This document shows, in pieces, positions 7,931-18,457 of a stretch of 64,000 bases of DNA. Source of the stretch: Phenylobacterium sp. (lineage in GTDB: Bacteria; Pseudomonadota; Alphaproteobacteria; Caulobacterales; Caulobacteraceae); NCBI RefSeq assembly GCF_004799515.1, contig NZ_SSMX01000007.1, positions 48,800 to 112,799 on the forward strand, read 5' to 3'. The notes under the pieces were generated by a model. That model had not been told where the DNA came from, did not search any database, and was given only the letters and a program-made list of their open reading frames with translations. The position numbers were made by a program, and so were the translations under genes. The number at the start of each line of letters is the position of its first letter. Positions within the stretch are counted from its first letter, which is position 1.

Positions 7931-8722
7931 TCAAGCCATGAGCGCGCCGCGGCGCCGGGCGGACCGCAGGGTCGCGCCCAGACCGCCGAAGCCCAGCAGC
8001 ATCAGCGCCCAACTCGCAGGCTCCGGCACCCCGCCGTTGGCTCCGGTCGGCGGGCCCGCGCCGATGTCCGAGGGCACGTCGTACTTCAGGTTGTCGAGGG
8101 CGATGCCGTAGGGGTCGACGTTGGTGATCGACACGCCGCGAACGTCCTTGAGGCCGCCGTCGGTCTCGAAGCCGTAGGCGGCGCTGGACAGGTTGGTCAG
8201 GGTGATCGACTGCAGCAGGCTGCCGTCGTTGGCGTAAAAGCTCACTGTCGCGTCCCCGCCGTTGCCGCCGACCAGCTGGAAGCCGAACTGCGACTGGTCC
8301 GTGGAGAACAGGAACGAGACGGCGCCTTCGCCGATCCCGTCGTCGTTCGGGTAGCCGACGGGGCCATCGGGGGCCAGGACGTTGCTGCTGATCTCGGTGA
8401 AGATGTTGAGGTTCTGGTTGGGGGCGCCGGCCACCAGGGTCAGCGGCCCGGTCGGGTTGCCGGACAGGACATCGAAATTGCCGTTGTAGCTCAGGGTCTG
8501 GCCTTTGAAGCGCTCGGCGAAGGCCACGCCGTTGTCGACCACCACGCCGTCATAGTCGACGCCGACCCCGCCGTTGACGAAGCCGCCGGCCAAGTCATCG
8601 AAGGTCACCATCTGGCCGCCGGTCAAGGAATAGTAGGAGGTCTGGTTGATGGGATCGGCCATGGCGCAGGCCGGAAGCAACAGGCCCGCGGCCGCAGCCG
8701 CGGCGCAAAAGACGCTCTTCAT
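7931..8722 (-). CDS. PEPxxWA-CTERM exported protein, 263 aa
   Basis: An N-terminal signal peptide (FCAAAAAAGLLLPACAMA) and a C-terminal sorting signal (PEPASWALMLLGFGGLG from residue 233, followed by the basic SARRRG) bracket a beta-rich, Gly/Asp/Asn-rich body with no Cys. This architecture is the alphaproteobacterial PEPxxWA variant of PEP-CTERM proteins, which are processed by an exosortase-type membrane protease and often sit in the outer envelope or matrix. No exosortase gene is in the window. Function of the body is unknown. Confidence 0.85.
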   Translation of the reverse strand: MKSVFCAAAAAAGLLLPACAMADPINQTSYYSLTGGQMVTFDDLAGGFVNGGVGVDYDGVVVDNGVAFAERFKGQTLSYNGNFDVLSGNPTGPLTLVAGAPNQNLNIFTEISSNVLAPDGPVGYPNDDGIGEGAVSFLFSTDQSQFGFQLVGGNGGDATVSFYANDGSLLQSITLTNLSSAAYGFETDGGLKDVRGVSITNVDPYGIALDNLKYDVPSDIGAGPPTGANGGVPEPASWALMLLGFGGLGATLRSARRRGALMA

Positions 8723-8961
8723 TAGGTTCGGTCCAGACGGCGACGTGAAGGAAAATCCCAGCCTTCACCGTCGCTTAGCGTGAGGCCGGCGCAGAGGGCT
8801 AGAGACGCGCCGATCTCCCTGCAAGCGACCTCTCTCAGGGTGCGAGCCGTTCGCGCCCGGCGACAGAAATTGCCGCCGGCGGCGCGGTTTTCTCCGTCCT
8901 GGGCTGCGCGGCGGGGCGATGCGCATGCAGGTCTTGTCGCGCCGGGACGCGTACCTAGGTT

Positions 8962-10602
8962 ATGAAGCCTTGGGGATTCGGGGTGGGGGTGGCTGTGGCG
9001 GAATTCACCGAGGTCGAGAAGCGCGTCACGCTCTGGGGCGTCGCCATCGTCTTCCTGCTGTCGGCGCTCGATCAGACGATCGTAGCGACGGCCATGCCGC
9101 GGATCATCGCGGAGCTGAACGGCCTGGCGCTCTACAGCTGGGTGACCACGGCCTACCTGCTGTCGTCGACGGTGATGGTGCCGATCTGGGGCAAGCTGGG
9201 CGACCTCTTCGGGCGCAAGCCCGTGCTCCTGGCCGGGATCACCATCTTCCTGGCGGGCTCGTGGCTGTCCGGCCTGTCGGGAGAGTTCGGGCCGTTGCCG
9301 CTGATCGGCGGGGGCATGGTGCAGCTGATCGTCTTCCGCGCCGTTCAGGGGATCGGCGGCGGGGCCTTGTTCACCACCGCCTTCGCCATCATCGGCGACC
9401 TCTATCCGCCACGCGAGCGGGGCAAGATCGGCGGCATGTTCGGCGCGGTATTTGGACTCTCCAGCACCATCGGCCCCCTGATCGGCGGCTATTTCACCGA
9501 CCACGGGACGGTCAGCCTGGCGGGGCATGTGATCGCCGGCTGGCGCTGGGTCTTCTACCTGAACCTGCCGCTGTCGCTGCTGTCGCTGTTCATGATCATC
9601 GTGAAGATGCCGAAGATGTCCCACCAGGCGAAGGGCAAGATCGACTTCATCGGCGCGGCCCTGATCATCGCCACGGTGGTGCCGCTGTTGCTGGCGCTGA
9701 CCTTCGGTGGGCACCAGTATCCCTGGCTCTCGCCGCAGGTGCTGGGGCTGTTCGCGGCCTCGGCGGCGGGCCTCATCCTCTACATCGTGGCCGAGCGGTT
9801 CGCCTCCGATCCGATCCTGCCGCTGGAGCTGTTCAAGAACAGGGTGTTCTCCACCGCCAACCTAGCGGGCTTCCTGGTCTCCATGTCGTTCATGAGCACG
9901 GTGGCCTTCCTGCCGCTGTTCCAGCAGTTGGGGCAGGGCGTGGCGGCGACCACCAGCGGGCTCGCCAGCCTGCCGCTGATGTTCGGGCTGTTCGGCTCCT
10001 CGATCCTCGTCGGCCGGCGGGTCAGCCAGACCGGCAAGTACAAGGGCTATATGATCGGCGGCATCATCCTGACCTTCCTGGGCATCTGGCTGCTCAGCCG
10101 CATGCATGCCGACACCAGCCGGCTGGACCTCGCCTGGCGGATGCTGGTGCTGGGCGTCGGCCTGGGTCCGGGCCAGAGCCTGTTCTCGCTGGTGATCCAG
10201 AACGCCATGCCGATCAGCCAGCTGGGGGTGGTGACGTCCTCCAGCCAGTTCTTCCGCCAGATCGGCTCGACCATGGGGGTGGCGATCTTCGGCACCTTCC
10301 TGACCGCCAACCTGAACTCGGGGCTGGGCAAGATCATGCCGGGCGTCGACGTGGGCAAGCTCAGGGCCATGGGCGGGGCGGCGCATGCCGGGGCGGCGCC
10401 GGTGCTGCCGATGTTCGTCAAGGTGATCATCTCCGACGCGATCACCGGGGTGTTCTTCCTGGGCCTCTATGTGGTGGCCGTGGCCTTCCTGGTGACGTTG
10501 TTGATCCCGTACGTGCCGATGCGCGACCACAGCCTGATGGGCGCCCAGGCCTCGCCGGAGAAGGACGGCGACACCGTGATCCCCGCCGAGGCGCACCTGT
10601 AG
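8962..10602 (+). CDS. MFS transporter, DHA2 (EmrB/QacA) drug-efflux type, 14 TM
   Basis: 546 residues with 14 predicted membrane helices. Family signatures seen: [14 protein letters not shown] (motif D1 of DHA2), [12 protein letters not shown] (motif A), [31 protein letters not shown] (motif C region). DHA2 members export drugs or metabolites in exchange for protons. A GTG inside the first 20 codons (giving a start just before AEFTEVEKR) is an alternative start. No partner membrane-fusion gene is adjacent, so the substrate is unknown. A long divergent gap of 239 bases precedes it. Confidence 0.88.
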   Translation: MKPWGFGVGVAVAEFTEVEKRVTLWGVAIVFLLSALDQTIVATAMPRIIAELNGLALYSWVTTAYLLSSTVMVPIWGKLGDLFGRKPVLLAGITIFLAGSWLSGLSGEFGPLPLIGGGMVQLIVFRAVQGIGGGALFTTAFAIIGDLYPPRERGKIGGMFGAVFGLSSTIGPLIGGYFTDHGTVSLAGHVIAGWRWVFYLNLPLSLLSLFMIIVKMPKMSHQAKGKIDFIGAALIIATVVPLLLALTFGGHQYPWLSPQVLGLFAASAAGLILYIVAERFASDPILPLELFKNRVFSTANLAGFLVSMSFMSTVAFLPLFQQLGQGVAATTSGLASLPLMFGLFGSSILVGRRVSQTGKYKGYMIGGIILTFLGIWLLSRMHADTSRLDLAWRMLVLGVGLGPGQSLFSLVIQNAMPISQLGVVTSSSQFFRQIGSTMGVAIFGTFLTANLNSGLGKIMPGVDVGKLRAMGGAAHAGAAPVLPMFVKVIISDAITGVFFLGLYVVAVAFLVTLLIPYVPMRDHSLMGAQASPEKDGDTVIPAEAHL

Positions 10603-10605
10603 GCG

Positions 10606-10998
10606 CTAGGCCTCGGAGCGGCCGTAGGGGTCGCGATCGCGGTCGTATCGCCTCGTGAGCGGAAACGGCGGCAGCCAGGCTTCGCGGCGGACGATCCAGC
10701 TTTCGTAGGTGGGCGTCAGCTGGTCGGGCGCGTCCAGGGCGCCCAGGTTCACTTCGACCTCGTCGACGGTGCGCGCGAAGACCGACGAGCCGCAGCGGGG
10801 GCAGAAGAACCGGCCGGCGTAGTCGCGGGTCTCGCCCTCGATCGTCACCGCATCCTCAGGGTAGATCGCCGAGGCATGGAACAGCGCGCCATGATGCTTG
10901 CGGCAGTCGAGGCAGTGGCAAAGGCCGACACGGTAGGGGCGTCCCGACGCCACGATCCGCACGGCGCCGCACAGGCAACCACCCGTGACCCGATCCAT
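10606..10998 (-). CDS. GFA family (glutathione-dependent formaldehyde-activating-like) zinc protein
   Basis: 130 residues with the Mss4-like zinc arrangement of the GFA family: GGCLCGAV near the N-terminus, then LCHCLDCRKHHG, and FCPRCGSSVF at mid-protein. These eight-cysteine-type folds bind one or two zincs. Bacterial GFA proteins are often annotated as formaldehyde-glutathione adduct enzymes, but most are uncharacterised. Ends 3 bases after the convergent MFS gene; 40 bases downstream of it lies the end... of no same-strand gene start, and the aldehyde dehydrogenase upstream may share the context of aldehyde handling. Confidence 0.8.
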   Translation of the reverse strand: MDRVTGGCLCGAVRIVASGRPYRVGLCHCLDCRKHHGALFHASAIYPEDAVTIEGETRDYAGRFFCPRCGSSVFARTVDEVEVNLGALDAPDQLTPTYESWIVRREAWLPPFPLTRRYDRDRDPYGRSEA

Positions 10999-11038
10999 GC
11001 TGCGTCTCCCCGAAAATCAACCGACCGGAACGGCGCGC

Positions 11039-12496
11039 CTAGGCCTTCAGCTGCCCGGCCAGGAACTTCTTCACGCCCTCGCCGTAGGGCGGACGCAGCG
11101 CCTTCATCGGGCCGAGGTCCTTCTTGATCTGGCGGTAGACGGACTTCCGGTGGCTGAACTCTCGGAAGCCGTCGACGCCGTGATAGCTGCCCATGCCGGA
11201 GGGGCCGACGCCGCCGAACGGCAGGTCCTCCATGGCCACGTGGAAAATCACGTCGTTGACCGTCACCCCGCCGGAGGTGGTCTGGCGCAACACCTTGGCC
11301 TCCTCGTCGGCGTCGGCGCCGAAGTAGTAGAGGCCGAGCGGCCGGTCGTGGGCGTTGACGTAGGCGATGGCCTCGTCGACCGAGCGATAGGTCATCACCG
11401 GCAGGACCGGGCCGAAAATCTCCTCCTGCATCACCTTCATCTCGTCGGTGGGATTGAGGATCAGGGTCGGCGGGATCTTGCGGTGCTCCTGTTGGCTGAA
11501 GTCCTCGCCGGCCGGGTTGATCTCGACGATCTCGGCCCCCTTGGCGCGGGCGTCGTCGACGTAGCCCTTGATCCGCTCGTAGTGCCGCTCGGCGATCACG
11601 GCGGTGTAGTCGGGGTTGTCCTTGATGGTCGGGAACATCTGTGTCACCGCCGCCGTGGCCTCCTTGACGAAGGCGCCCACCTGGTCAGCCGGGGCCATGA
11701 CATAGTCGGGGGCCAGGCAGATCTGGCCGGCGTTCATGGTCTTGCCGGCCATGATGCGGGCGGCGGAGGTGGCGTAGTCGGCGGACTTGCCGAGGATCAC
11801 CGGGCTCTTGCCGCCCAGCTCCAGGGTGAGCGGCACGAGGTTGGCGGCGGCCGCCTTCATGACGTGGCGGGCGATGGAGGTCGCCCCGGTAAACACCAGG
11901 TGGTCGAAGGCCAGTTCGGAGAAGGCCTGGCCCACGTCCGGGCCGCCGGGGAAGACGGCGATCTCCTCCTCGTCGAAGGCCTCGGCGAACATCTTCGCCA
12001 TCAGCTCGGAAGTGGCGGGGGTGAACTCGGACGGCTTGATCATCGCCCGGTTGCCGGCCGCCAGCACCCCGGCCAGGGGCGCGAAGGTCAGGTTCACCGG
12101 GAAGTTCCAGGGGCTGATGATGCCGATGACGCCCTTGGGCTGGTAGAGGATCTCGGCCTTGGCGCCCATCAGGCCCAGGATGGCGGGCGTGGTCTTGCGC
12201 TTCTCCGGCTTCATCCAGGCCTTCAGGTGGGCCTTGGCGTGCTTCATGGGGCCCAGAGAGGCGCCCAGGTCGGTGATGCCGCTGACCGCCTCGGCGCGGG
12301 CGCCGAAGTCCTGGGTCAGGGCGGCGACGATGGCGTCACTGTGTCTCAGCAGGGTCGCCACGGCCCGGTCGATGCGGTCGATGCGCGCCTCGGCGCTGGG
12401 TGCGCCGTCGCGGATGTGGGCGGCCTTCTGGCGGCGCAGGACGTCCGCCATCCGTTGGGCTTCGCCGGCGGTCTCGATCTTCGGCGCGACGCTCAT
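11039..12496 (-). CDS. Coniferyl-aldehyde-dehydrogenase-type aldehyde dehydrogenase, 485 aa
   Basis: NAD(P)-dependent oxidation of an aldehyde to an acid. Catalytic Cys260 (NAGQICLAPDYV) and general-base Glu226 (LELGGKSP) are present, with IISPWNFPVNL and FTGATSIAR of the cofactor site. The sequence style (PLGLYYFGADADEEAK, FGGVGPSGMGSYHG, FSHRKSVYRQ) is that of the coniferyl aldehyde dehydrogenase group, close to fatty/aromatic aldehyde enzymes. An AGGGAGG ribosome site overlaps a TTATC/GATAA palindrome just upstream. Not in an obvious aromatic-degradation operon, so the true substrate is uncertain. Confidence 0.85.
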   Translation of the reverse strand: MSVAPKIETAGEAQRMADVLRRQKAAHIRDGAPSAEARIDRIDRAVATLLRHSDAIVAALTQDFGARAEAVSGITDLGASLGPMKHAKAHLKAWMKPEKRKTTPAILGLMGAKAEILYQPKGVIGIISPWNFPVNLTFAPLAGVLAAGNRAMIKPSEFTPATSELMAKMFAEAFDEEEIAVFPGGPDVGQAFSELAFDHLVFTGATSIARHVMKAAAANLVPLTLELGGKSPVILGKSADYATSAARIMAGKTMNAGQICLAPDYVMAPADQVGAFVKEATAAVTQMFPTIKDNPDYTAVIAERHYERIKGYVDDARAKGAEIVEINPAGEDFSQQEHRKIPPTLILNPTDEMKVMQEEIFGPVLPVMTYRSVDEAIAYVNAHDRPLGLYYFGADADEEAKVLRQTTSGGVTVNDVIFHVAMEDLPFGGVGPSGMGSYHGVDGFREFSHRKSVYRQIKKDLGPMKALRPPYGEGVKKFLAGQLKA

Positions 12497-12509
12497 GGCC
12501 GATCCTCCC

Positions 12510-12522
12510 TTATCGTTGATAA
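12510..12522. promoter_or_regulatory. 13-bp palindrome TTATC-GTT-GATAA upstream of the aldehyde dehydrogenase
   Basis: A perfect 5+5 inverted repeat with a 3-base centre lies 14 bases before the aldehyde dehydrogenase start, next to the ribosome-binding site. Placement fits a repressor operator or translation-blocking hairpin. No regulator gene is adjacent. The chance of a 5-bp arm palindrome is not negligible, so this is tentative. Confidence 0.3.
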
Positions 12523-12589
12523 GACGGTGGACCGACGTTCGGCGGTGAGCAAGCGGGAAGCCGCGGGCAGGGGCGCCTAAGGCCGACGC

Positions 12590-13435
<846 letters not shown>

Positions 13436-13445
13436 TCGGCCCAAA

Positions 13446-14984
13446 TCACTCCGCCGCGTGCTTCCAGGCCGCAGGGGCGAGGTCGGCCCAACGCACGAAA
13501 CTGCGGCGCGGCTCGGCGCCGGCCGCCGGGAAGTCGGCGCGGAAGTGGCCGCCGCGGCTTTCCTGGCGGGCCAGCGCGCCGGCCGCCACCAGGCGGGCGG
13601 CGACCAGGGGCGCGGCGCGGCCGTGGCCGGCCTCCAGGGTGTCGATGGCGTCGAGCAGGCGGGTCAGGCCGGCTGCGTCGCGCACCACGCCGGCGTCGCG
13701 GCTCATGGCCTGGCGCAGGGCCTGGAGGGCCTCACCGGGCAGCTCGGGCGCGACCAGCCGCACCAGGCGTGCGGGCGGGGGCGGCGCTTCGGCCGCCGCC
13801 GCGCGCCCGGCGCGGGCGCCAAAGACGGCGGCTTCCAGCAAGGAGTTGGAGGCCAGGCGGTTCGCGCCATGCACACCGGTCGAGGCGCATTCCCCGGCGG
13901 CGAAGAGGCCGGCCAGGGAGGTGCGGCCCTCGGCGTCCGTGGCGATCCCGCCCATGTGGTAGTGGCAGGCCGGCGCCACCGGGATCGGCTCGACGCGGGG
14001 GTCGACGCCGCCGGCCAGGCAGGCGGCGAAGACGGCGGGGAATTCGTGGGGGAAGGCCTCGCCCACCGCGGCGCGGGCGTCGAGGAAGGCGCCGCGGCCG
14101 GCCTCACGCTCGGCGTGGATGGCGCGGGCGACCACGTCGCGCGGGGCGAGCTCGGCGTCGCGGTGATAGCGGCCCATGAACCGTTCGCCGCCCGCGTCCA
14201 CCAGCACCGCGCCCTCGCCGCGCAGGGCCTCGGTAGCCAGCGGGGCGGGATCGCCGCCGATGTCGATGGCGGTGGGATGGAACTGCACGAACTCCGGGTC
14301 GCCCAGGACCGCGCCGGCCAGGGCGGCCAGGCCCAGGCCCTCGCCCTTCAGCTCGGCGGGGGTGGTGGTGACCGCGTAGAGGCCGCCGATCCCGCCAGTG
14401 GCCAGGATCACCGCCGGGGCGGCGATCTCGACCAGGCCGCCCCCGAAATCATCTGAGCGTTCGGCGATCACGCCGCGCACCCGGCCCTCGGCGTCCTGCA
14501 GGAGGCCGCGCAGGCGATGGCCGGACCGGACCTCGATGTGGGGGGCGGCGAGCACGGCGGCCAGCACGGCGTGCATGATCTCGGCGCCGGCCTGGTCGCC
14601 CTTCACGCGGGCGACGCGGGCGCGCGAGTGGGCGGCCTCCAGGCTCTGGGCGAAGGCGCCGTCCTTCGTGCGGTCGAAGGGCGCGCCGAGATCGGCCAGG
14701 GCGCGGACGGCGGCGGGGCCTTCCTGCGTCAGGAGGCGCGCCATGCCCGCATCGACCAGGCCCGCGCCGGCGGCCACGGTGTCGGCGGCATGGCTTTCCG
14801 GGGTGTCGCCGTCGGAGAGCGCCGCGGCCATGCCGCCCTGCGCCCAGGCCGAGGAGCAGCCCTGGTTCAGCGGCGCATCGGTCAGCACCAGCGCCTTGCG
14901 TGGCGCGGCGGCCAGGGCGGCGGAGAGGCCGGCCAGGCCCGCGCCCACGATCAGGACGCCGTCATGGGTCAGGCGCTCGGCCAT
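13446..14984 (-). CDS. nadB: L-aspartate oxidase, NadB
   Basis: FAD enzyme that oxidises L-aspartate to iminoaspartate, the substrate handed to quinolinate synthase. 512 residues. N-terminal dinucleotide-binding [17 protein letters not shown], a succinate-dehydrogenase/fumarate-reductase-type substrate domain ([13 protein letters not shown]) and the [14 protein letters not shown] signature near residue 350. The start is set by the ATG that shares one base with the nadA stop (TGATG); the frame is open much further upstream but that part overlaps nadA and is a shadow. Some length variation at the C-terminus is normal. Confidence 0.95.
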   Translation of the reverse strand: MAERLTHDGVLIVGAGLAGLSAALAAAPRKALVLTDAPLNQGCSSAWAQGGMAAALSDGDTPESHAADTVAAGAGLVDAGMARLLTQEGPAAVRALADLGAPFDRTKDGAFAQSLEAAHSRARVARVKGDQAGAEIMHAVLAAVLAAPHIEVRSGHRLRGLLQDAEGRVRGVIAERSDDFGGGLVEIAAPAVILATGGIGGLYAVTTTPAELKGEGLGLAALAGAVLGDPEFVQFHPTAIDIGGDPAPLATEALRGEGAVLVDAGGERFMGRYHRDAELAPRDVVARAIHAEREAGRGAFLDARAAVGEAFPHEFPAVFAACLAGGVDPRVEPIPVAPACHYHMGGIATDAEGRTSLAGLFAAGECASTGVHGANRLASNSLLEAAVFGARAGRAAAAEAPPPPARLVRLVAPELPGEALQALRQAMSRDAGVVRDAAGLTRLLDAIDTLEAGHGRAAPLVAARLVAAGALARQESRGGHFRADFPAAGAEPRRSFVRWADLAPAAWKHAAE

Positions 14985-16069
14985 CAGATCAGCTCGACGT
15001 CCACATGGTGGCGCGCCTTGACCAGGTCGTAGCGGGCCGGCGTGGCCGGGGGCGGCAGATCGACCATGCGCTGCACGGCCAGGCGGGCGCGCTCGGCGAT
15101 GGCGGGATCGACGGTGACCTCGTGACGGCCGGTCAGCAGGGTCTCGTAGATGTTCTCCAGCGTGATCCGCTTCATGTGCGGGCAGAGGTTGCAGGGCCGC
15201 ACGAACTCGGTCTCGCGCACGTCTGCGGCGACGTTGTCGGCCATGGAGCACTCGGTGATCAGCACCACCCGCTTCGGCTTCCGCGTCAGCACATAGTCGT
15301 TCATCGCCGCGGTCGAGCCGGTGAAGTCGGAGACCTCGATCACCTCGGCCGGGCATTCCGGGTGGGCCAGGACCTCGGCGTCCGGATAGGCGGCCTTGAT
15401 CTCGAGGATGTCGGCAGCGGTGAAGCGCTCGTGCACCTCGCAGCGGCCCTGCCAGGCGATGATCCTGATGTCGGTCTGGCGGGCCACGTTGCGGGCCAGG
15501 AACTCGTCGGGGATCAGGATGACGCGGTCGGTCCCGAACAGCCGGGCGGCTTCCTCCACCACCTGCACGGCGTTGGCGCTGGTGCAGCAGATGTCGGTCT
15601 CGGCCTTCACCTCGGCGGTGGTGTTGACGTAGGTGACCACCGGCACGCCGGGATAGCGCTGCTTGATCAGGCGCACGTCGGCGCCGGTGATCGAGGCGGC
15701 GAGGCTGCAGCCGGCCCGCAGGTCGGGGATCAGCACGGTCTTGTCCGGCGACAGCACCTTGGAGGTCTCGGCCATGAAGTGGACGCCGGCCTGGACGATG
15801 ATGCGGGCCTTCGACCGGGCGGCCTCCTTGGCCAGCGCCAGGCTGTCGCCGACGAAGTCGCCGACCCCGTGGAAGATCTCCGGCGTCATGTAGTTGTGCG
15901 CCAGGATGACGGCGTCCTTCTCGGCCTTCAGCCGATTGATCGCCGCGATCAGCGGGGCCTGGGCGCGCCATTCCATGGGCGTGACGTGGCGCTGGACCTT
16001 GTCCCACACGGGACGCGTCTCGCGCTCGACTTCAGGGGTGAAGGGGAGCTGGAATCCGTCCGCCGCCAT
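14984..16069 (-). CDS. nadA: Quinolinate synthase A, NadA ([4Fe-4S])
   Basis: Condenses iminoaspartate with dihydroxyacetone phosphate to quinolinate using a [4Fe-4S] cluster. 361 residues. Cluster ligands by family alignment: Cys121 (RAGCSLA), Cys210 (WQGRCEVH) and Cys296 within RPCNLCPHM. Substrate motifs AHNYMTPE and [10 protein letters not shown] are present. Start chosen at the Met of [10 protein letters not shown] because AGGAGG lies 6 bases upstream; an in-frame Met 33 codons earlier would read through the operators. First gene of the nadABC operon and controlled by the two palindromes in its leader. Confidence 0.95.
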   Translation of the reverse strand: MAADGFQLPFTPEVERETRPVWDKVQRHVTPMEWRAQAPLIAAINRLKAEKDAVILAHNYMTPEIFHGVGDFVGDSLALAKEAARSKARIIVQAGVHFMAETSKVLSPDKTVLIPDLRAGCSLAASITGADVRLIKQRYPGVPVVTYVNTTAEVKAETDICCTSANAVQVVEEAARLFGTDRVILIPDEFLARNVARQTDIRIIAWQGRCEVHERFTAADILEIKAAYPDAEVLAHPECPAEVIEVSDFTGSTAAMNDYVLTRKPKRVVLITECSMADNVAADVRETEFVRPCNLCPHMKRITLENIYETLLTGRHEVTVDPAIAERARLAVQRMVDLPPPATPARYDLVKARHHVDVELI

Positions 16070-16079
16070 GCCGACCTCC

Positions 16080-16100
16080 TTATGCTCAAAATGAGCATTT
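16080..16100. promoter_or_regulatory. nadABC operator 2 (proximal)
   Basis: TTATGCTC-N5-GAGCATTT, an imperfect copy of the distal operator, ends at the ribosome-binding site of nadA. Inner symmetry ATGCTCA-AAA-TGAGCAT is perfect over 17 bases. Position would block initiation or elongation when bound. The sequence is like the site I recall for NadQ, the alphaproteobacterial nadABC repressor; that name is from memory. Confidence 0.7.
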
Positions 16101-16114
16101 CTTCGGCCTAAAAA

Positions 16115-16147
16115 GACGCCAGCAGAGGCTTTCCCTTCCCTGGCGTC
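16115..16147 (-). terminator. Terminator-like hairpin between the two nadABC operators
   Basis: On the minus strand GACGCCAG and CTGGCGTC form a perfect 8-bp stem with a 17-base loop, followed directly by TTTTT (16114-16110). It may end transcripts of the kinase gene upstream (stop at 16240), or act as an attenuator in the nadABC leader if the promoter lies upstream of it. The downstream operator leaves little room for a full promoter after the hairpin. Confidence 0.5.
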
Positions 16148-16149
16148 AG

Positions 16150-16170
16150 TTATGCTCAAACGGAGCATAA
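16150..16170. promoter_or_regulatory. nadABC operator 1 (distal)
   Basis: Perfect 8-bp inverted repeat TTATGCTC-N5-GAGCATAA. It is exactly 70 bp upstream of the proximal copy. Repeating the same palindrome twice ahead of nadA strongly suggests a dimeric repressor controlling NAD synthesis, most likely NadQ-like (recalled motif). No regulator gene lies in the window. Confidence 0.75.
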
Positions 16171-16239
16171 CGGGTTCATGACATATAGGCCTGTGGGGCG
16201 AATGCGCAAGTCACGAATCGTGACGGGGCTCGAAGGCCC

Positions 16240-18222
16240 TCAGGCGGCCTTGCCCATCACCGCGTCGATGACGGCGGCCAGGGTCTCGGACGGATAGGGT
16301 TTGGTGAGCAGGGGCCAGGGCGCTTCGGCCGCGGCGCCCAGGGTCTCGCCGGTGTAACCGGAGGTGAGGATCACCGGCAGGCCGGGGCGCAGCGCCACGG
16401 CGGCGTGCGCCAGCTCAACCCCGTTCATGCCGCCCGGCATGATCAGGTCGGTGAGCATCAGGTCGATGTGGCCGGGGGTCTCCAGGATGCTGAGCGCCGG
16501 GGCGGCCGCGTCGGCGCGCAGCACCTGGTGGCCCAGGTCCGACAGCATGGCCTCGACCATTTCGCCGACGCTGGCGTCGTCCTCGACCAGCAGCACCCGG
16601 CGGGCCGGGCCGTGTGGTTGAGCGGCCGGCGCCTTCGGCGCGGCGGCGGCCGGATCTGTGCGCACCTCGGCGAGCGGCAGATAGATGCGCACCGTCGCGC
16701 CCTTGCCAGGCGCCGAGTCGACCACCACCGCCCCGCCGCTCTGCCGGGCGAAGCCGTAGACCTGGCTCAGGCCCAGGCCCGTGCCACGGCCGGGCTCCTT
16801 GGTGGTGAAGAAGGGCTCGAAGACCCGCGCCGCGGTCTCGGCGCTCATGCCTTCGCCGGTGTCGAGGACCGAGACGCAGAGGTAGTCGCCGGCTGGCGCG
16901 TCCTCCGCCTCGCCGGCGCGCAGCGCGCAGGCGTGGGTCTCCACGCGGATGCCGCCGCCGGCCGGGGTGGCGTCGCGGGCGTTGACCACCAGGTTCATCA
17001 CCGCGGCCTCGAACTGGCTGGGGTCGATGCGGGCCACCGCCCCGGGCGCGCCGGTCTCGAAGGTCAGCGACACGGCCTCGCCGACCGCGCGGCGCAACAG
17101 AGGCTCGGCCTCGGTGAGGATGTCATCCACCCGCACCAGCTCGGGCTTCAGCGCCTGGCGGCGGGAGAAGGCCAGGAGCTGCTGGGTCAGCCGCTCGCCG
17201 CGCTTGGCCGCGCCCTGAGCGGCCTCGATCATCCGGTCGCGCCGGGCCGCGTCGTCCGGATGGCGCTGGATCAGGTCCAGGGCGCCGATGATCACGGTGA
17301 GCAGGTTGTTGAAGTCGTGGGCGACCCCGCCGGTGAGCTGGCCCACCGCCTCCAGCTTCTGGGCGCGGCGCAGCGCCGCCTCGGCCTCGTCGCGTTCGGA
17401 GAGCGCGGCCTGCACCCGCTCGGCCAGGAGGTCGTTGATGCGGGTGAGGTCCGCCTGGGCGCGCCGGGCGTCGCTGACGTCGTAGCCGACGCCGATGTAG
17501 CCGGAGAGCTCGCCGTTCGGCAGGTAGCGGCGCTGCGAGACCGAGCGGATCCACGGGTACGAGCCGTCGCCCCGCCGGTAGCGCGCCTCCCAGATGAAGT
17601 CACGGCCCATGGCGGTGGCCTCGGCCTCCTCGGCGGTGATGCGGTCGAAGTCGTTGGGATGGATGAAGGCGCGCCAGTCGAAGCCCAGCGCGGTCTCGTA
17701 GTCGACGCCCAGGAAGTCCTGGAAGGCGCGGTTCACGAACTCCCGCGTGCCGTCCAGCTTGGAGACCCACATCAGAACCGGGGCGCTGTCGGCCAGCATG
17801 CGGAAGCGCTGCTCGGTGGCGATGAGGTCGGCCTTGACCTTGGCCTCGGCGGCCTTGGTCTCGTCGAGCCGCAGGAGGGCCTCGCGCAGGGCCGCGGCCA
17901 CCAGCACCGTCGCCGCGCCGGACAGCGCGAACTGGATCAGCACCCCGCTGCGCGACGCCGACGAGACCACCTGGGTGCCGAAGATCCCGGCGATCATCAC
18001 CAGCGCCAGAGATCCCCAGCCCCAGCGGGGCCCGGCGTAGAGGGTGGCCAGGATGAAGGCGGGGAAATAGGTCGCCGAGACCCCGGTGGCGTTGGCGGGG
18101 CCGATCAGCAGCACGCGGACCAACAGCGCGCCGGCGAAGGCGGTCAGGGTGATCAGGACGGCTTGCCAGAGCGGTGGCGTCCGCCGGGGGACGAAGCGCA
18201 GCGGCCACTCGGACGGCGTCAT
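16240..18222 (-). CDS. Membrane hybrid sensor histidine kinase (DUF4118-like TM, PAS, HisKA, HATPase, REC)
   Basis: 660 residues. Residues about 15-115 hold four membrane helices resembling the KdpD-type DUF4118 region. A PAS domain follows ([20 protein letters not shown] to [14 protein letters not shown]), then a HisKA domain with the phospho-His in [11 protein letters not shown], a HATPase_c domain ([28 protein letters not shown]) and a C-terminal receiver with EDD near its start and Asp in LTDLIMPG. The HDFNN type often acts with a separate response regulator. Start chosen at MTPSEWPL; upstream codons are Arg-rich. Signal unknown. Confidence 0.88.
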   Translation of the reverse strand: MTPSEWPLRFVPRRTPPLWQAVLITLTAFAGALLVRVLLIGPANATGVSATYFPAFILATLYAGPRWGWGSLALVMIAGIFGTQVVSSASRSGVLIQFALSGAATVLVAAALREALLRLDETKAAEAKVKADLIATEQRFRMLADSAPVLMWVSKLDGTREFVNRAFQDFLGVDYETALGFDWRAFIHPNDFDRITAEEAEATAMGRDFIWEARYRRGDGSYPWIRSVSQRRYLPNGELSGYIGVGYDVSDARRAQADLTRINDLLAERVQAALSERDEAEAALRRAQKLEAVGQLTGGVAHDFNNLLTVIIGALDLIQRHPDDAARRDRMIEAAQGAAKRGERLTQQLLAFSRRQALKPELVRVDDILTEAEPLLRRAVGEAVSLTFETGAPGAVARIDPSQFEAAVMNLVVNARDATPAGGGIRVETHACALRAGEAEDAPAGDYLCVSVLDTGEGMSAETAARVFEPFFTTKEPGRGTGLGLSQVYGFARQSGGAVVVDSAPGKGATVRIYLPLAEVRTDPAAAAPKAPAAQPHGPARRVLLVEDDASVGEMVEAMLSDLGHQVLRADAAAPALSILETPGHIDLMLTDLIMPGGMNGVELAHAAVALRPGLPVILTSGYTGETLGAAAEAPWPLLTKPYPSETLAAVIDAVMGKAA

Positions 18223-18457
18223 GCCAAGGCGTCTCCCAAGGCGTCTACGGCACACAAACTGCAGGCCTTACCCGTGGCGGCCAGAATGGGAGCGCTGGCG
18301 GCGAGGCGCAACGGGCGATATGACGCTCCCCCGCTGGGCGGCTGTCCCGTTTCGGCGAAGCTTGTTCATCTTTTGGCCCGGTTTGCGGCCTAATCCGCGC
18401 CACGGCCGTTATCTAGGCGGGCGCGCAGACAGGGAAGACGGCGAGATCCTCGAGAGT

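Noticed and set aside
16240..18222. Kinase as regulator of nadABC
   Set aside because: Adjacent but membrane-bound hybrid kinase; the palindromes suit a DNA-binding repressor, and nothing links the two.
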